A DNA stretch of 64,000 nt from Macrotrachela quadricornifera (taxonomy: Eukaryota > Rotifera > Eurotatoria > Philodinida > Philodinidae), in contig JAJEKB010021019.1 of the NCBI GenBank assembly GCA_022393335.1, positions 980,280 to 1,044,279 of the forward strand, written 5' to 3'. The translations under genes and the position numbers were made by a program. The notes under the pieces are model-generated. The model saw only the letters and a list, made by a program, of their open reading frames with translations, did no database searches and had not been told where the DNA came from. Below are positions 60,700 through 64,000 of the stretch, in pieces. The first letter of the stretch is position 1; every line of letters begins with the position of its first letter.

Positions 60700-61220
60700 A
60701 AAAGCTCATATACTAAAGAATCGGTTTGTATGTCCGGCCATCTAGCCGTTTACATGATAGTTTTCGAAAGGAGAATCAGATCGTAGTGAAATTTTCTACA
60801 CAATTTAGTCTCATTAATATCTTGGTCGAGTTCGAAGATGAGCCTGATTGAATGAGTCCTTCCCGAGTTATTGCAAAAATACTGATTTTTTCCTATGGTT
60901 TTTCTAGAGGACGACCGATATATCGTCGTTCTCGTGGGCAAAATTTTCTATCAGAATTGAATAAAACCCCATTTGTTATATACCATTCGATAGAAAATTT
61001 TATGAGCTACAAAATGGTACATAATATGTAAAGAAATAAGAAGCGTAAGTTACCTATATGGCAAACATGATTATGCAGGAAGTGGTTCCAATGTTGCCAA
61101 CGATGTCATTAACCTATAACTAGGGCTCTATCTTCCGATCACAGGTATGTTACTTCGAGATTCTCTGGGTCGGAGAACTCGAATCTGTACTTTATTTGCC
61201 ACGAAATCCCATTGGTTGAA
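60700..61220. other. Intergenic region, no gene seen
   Basis: A minus-strand open frame at 60750-60941 was not recognised. CCATTCGATAGAAAATTTTATGAG resembles words in other elements of the window. Confidence 0.35.
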
Positions 61221-61263
61221 CCAGAGGCGTAAGTCAGGTACCAAGGCAGGGAGACGTAACTTC

Positions 61264-62770
61264 CTGGCCTCGTAGTGGGACTATATTTCCTATAATTCCT
61301 ATATTTTTAAAATTAATCCTATAAGGGACTATATTTCAAGATTTTTTCCTATATTCCTATATTTTTCGAAAAATTGAAGATTCCTCGTTGAAAAGTCACA
61401 TTTCTTTAATCTCAATGTTAAGGAAGCAGTAATAAAATATTCAATAGAAGAAAATACAGAATATGCTTGTGTAAATGAAGTCTGTAAGCAATTATTATAA
61501 GGCAAAGAAGTAATATTAATGAAATCAAAAGATTTTAAACATGAACTTCCTGAAGACAACTATTATCCATTTCAAAATAGAATGTCCTATACTGTTTTTT
61601 GAATAATTTAAGAATGCTGGCAGCTGGAGATCTGTGGTTTTCACCAATCGAAAGAGATGATGGGAGCGCGTCTTTTTCTCCAATATTGCATGAGACGAAA
61701 TCATATTAAAACCAGTCATTTCTGCCAAATATTGAAAAAAATGTAGAAAACGGTCTGCCATTCAGACGAGATTCTGATAAAAAAATAAGACAATTTGCTT
61801 AAAAATTCAAAGAAATCCGCAGTTTTCGTGAAGATAAATAGACGAATTTAATTTGCTCAACATTAGGGTTTGTGAAGATAGTCATTCCAATTATATCGTA
61901 ACCCATAGATATAAAGTTTTTCTATCTAGATCACATGCCAAAACCAAAATTTCATCAGAATGACTAATGGTTTTCTTGCACTCTTGCATTGTTTTGCAGA
62001 AATGACCGATTTCAAAATGATTTCGTCTTATACAATCTTGGAGAAAAAAATGTGCTCTCATATCTTCTTTCGATTGGTAAAAACTACAAATTTCCAGCTG
62101 CTGACATTCTTCAGTTATTTAAAAAGCAATGGAGGGTATTCTATTTTAAAATATATAGTAGACCATCGCCAATGACAGTGACCTTAACTGAATCCCAATC
62201 ACGAAATCATCTCAATATAGACAGAGTTGCAAGATTAATTGATGATGATAATACTGAAAGTAAAACGATCTCGAACAAATGTCGAAAATACAGAACAGTT
62301 CATTAATGTAGAAGTGAACGACCTATATAATTTGTTGAGAAGAACAGAAACGATAAAAGAATTACGACTGATTCAGCGGTGATTTATAATTAAAACAGAT
62401 TTATACTTGTATATATTTCAAAATATATTTTGAGGTATGACAGATTTTTTAATAGTATTGAAAAGTGGTGTAGTTTATATTGTATAAACAAAAAAATAAA
62501 TTTTTTATCATCTTCTATTGCATTTAAATGTATTTATAGTGTTATAGGTCCGTAACAGTACAGCAGTCGAAACTTAATCCAACACAAATACTTTTTTTTC
62601 ATTTCTGAAAGAGTTACTATATGATGCTGTTTTCAATAAAATGAAGATATTTTTTTAGCAAAAATTAGTTCCTATATATTTCCTATATAGTTCGAGACAA
62701 TCCTATATTAATGATGGTGGTCAATTCCTATATATTCCTATATTTCCATCGAGTGACGCTACGAGGCCAG
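61264..62770. mobile_element. Element with 8-bp duplication and internal inverted coding repeat
   Basis: 1507 bp with inverted ends CTGGCCTCGTAG, flanked by GTAACTTC (61256-61263 and 62771-62778); the 8-bp duplication suggests hAT. Subterminal TTCCTATATTCCTATATTT repeats occur at both ends. The interior holds two inverted copies of one coding-like stretch (61560-61760 minus, 61957-62150 plus). Both can be read as ..RNDxFxxDFV..N.GEK..LSIGKN..PAADIL.LFKKQWR. The protein family is unknown. The whole sits between another inverted pair (CAGAGGCGTAAGTCAGG at 61222 and CAAGGGCGTAAATAAGG ending about 62913), suggesting nesting in an older element. Confidence 0.8.
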
Positions 62771-62913
62771 GTAACTTCAGTTTTTCTATTTTGGTGACCA
62801 GAAAAAAAACCAAACTTTCAAAAGCAGGAGGTATACCTTTCTTTTCTATTAATTTTTCGTAAGCCGGGGGCGAGATGTAGTGCCCACTGTCCTCCTTATT
62901 TACGCCCTTGGAT

Positions 62914-64000
62914 GGAGCAATAACCAATAAAAATCAAGTTATGAGAAAAATGGTTTTTCCTAGGGAAAATGAAAGCGGAGACTTCAAATCTGAGCTGTAT
63001 TCGATCCAAAATCCTTTCAGATGAGCAACAGTCAACAGAAATCGTGCTCATAAAGACATTTTTGTCATGATAATTTTGGCGTTCAAACATTCTATAATGA
63101 CTCATCTGACACATACACTTTTTGCAGTACACATAACTTTTGGATAAAATCCGAAGTTTTCGCATCTATTTTATGTAAATACTTAATATTATTAATTGAA
63201 AATTTGTTTTTTCTTTCAGAAGTATATTTCAAATATGAATAAAACATAACAAATTGCACAGACTCATTTAGATACCATGAAACAATCACTAATAATAATA
63301 ACAATCAAACCTTCTCTCCTACATGATTAAATTATAACATTGTCTCAATACAGAGATAAATATTAAACGAAATTAAATAAGGATTTATACTCATACTCTA
63401 CTATCACATAGGACTGACATTTTATCTTTATTTTATTTAAGATTTCACTTATTTTATGATAAGGTTATATATAGGCTTATTAACTCGTCATATTCAATTA
63501 GGAAATTATTAAAAAACAACAAATATCAGAATATTTTTCTTTACACCAGTTAACTTCTTGAATATAAAGTAAAGACAAAGTGATAGTCATTATGCAATAT
63601 TGGCTGAATTATTATCTGACATATTGAAATGTTAATATTATCTTGAATCATGATAAAAGTTTATTCTAAACATCTTCTATAATTAGTCTTATTTTCTTTT
63701 AATTGATGAAAAAGTTAATCTTTTTCATTGAAAAATATTCAGCGATATTGACATTCAAATTAATATTTGCTTGATTTTTCAGTATTTGGTCATATGTAAT
63801 ACAAGATAAAAAAAACCAATAAAATCTGTTATTGTTGTTATGAAATTGTCGAAAAGATTTTGATTAAAGAGAAATGTGTTCTGCTCTATTCGTTGATTGA
63901 CATCCGGCGAATAGGAAAAGTCATTTTATTCGAAGATTATCAATAGTAGACTTGTTTCATGATTTGACTTTAAAATGAATGCAGGTCACAATCTTTTATA
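62914..64000. other. AT-rich intergenic region, no gene seen
   Basis: No coding frame, RNA gene or inverted-repeat element was recognised up to the window end. Confidence 0.4.

Overview
The window looks like an AT-rich, gene-poor, repeat-dense stretch of a bdelloid rotifer genome. This rests on very short GT-AG introns (about 50-65 nt), NHL-repeat genes with Ser/Thr-rich stalks, an ankyrin plus R-S-ExE ADP-ribosyltransferase gene, an intronless 7TM receptor, and many decayed mariner, piggyBac and hAT relics. The taxon is inferred from gene character; no search was run.

The main feature is a tandem family of minus-strand genes for predicted type II membrane proteins. Each has a short charged cytoplasmic tail, a Cys-rich membrane segment, a Thr/Ser mucin-like stalk encoded by an ACTAGT-rich minisatellite, and a C-terminal NHL beta-propeller. 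Copy A (59-646) is cut by the window start and has no recognisable membrane exon. Copy B (16790-20938, 7 exons, 537 aa) is complete except for a 10-N gap in one intron. Copy C (26278-31579, 8 exons, 622 aa) is complete and contains a GC-AG intron. The splice models of B and C keep one frame through all exons. Homology extends into introns and 3' flanks, so these are segmental duplicates that differ in stalk length (93, 111 and 179 codons in the main stalk exon) and in transposon content.

Other genes: a 30-residue-repeat protein gene (33177-35140, minus) carrying an in-frame MITE insertion with one stop; a rhodopsin-like 7TM receptor (43172-44203, plus); an ankyrin-ART protein (48694-50106, minus); and a three-exon Ly6/uPAR-type GPI-anchored protein (54556-55059, minus).

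Most of the rest is mobile DNA: a tRNA-derived SINE with a 12-bp target duplication (1498-1812), hAT-type elements with 8-bp duplications (10997-11452, 15335-16588, 61264-62770), many long-inverted-repeat foldback elements, TA-flanked MITEs, two dead mariner transposases, two piggyBac relics, and a broken HSP100/ClpB-like AAA+ fragment next to a 1.4-kb foldback element. No tRNA or rRNA gene or CRISPR array was seen.
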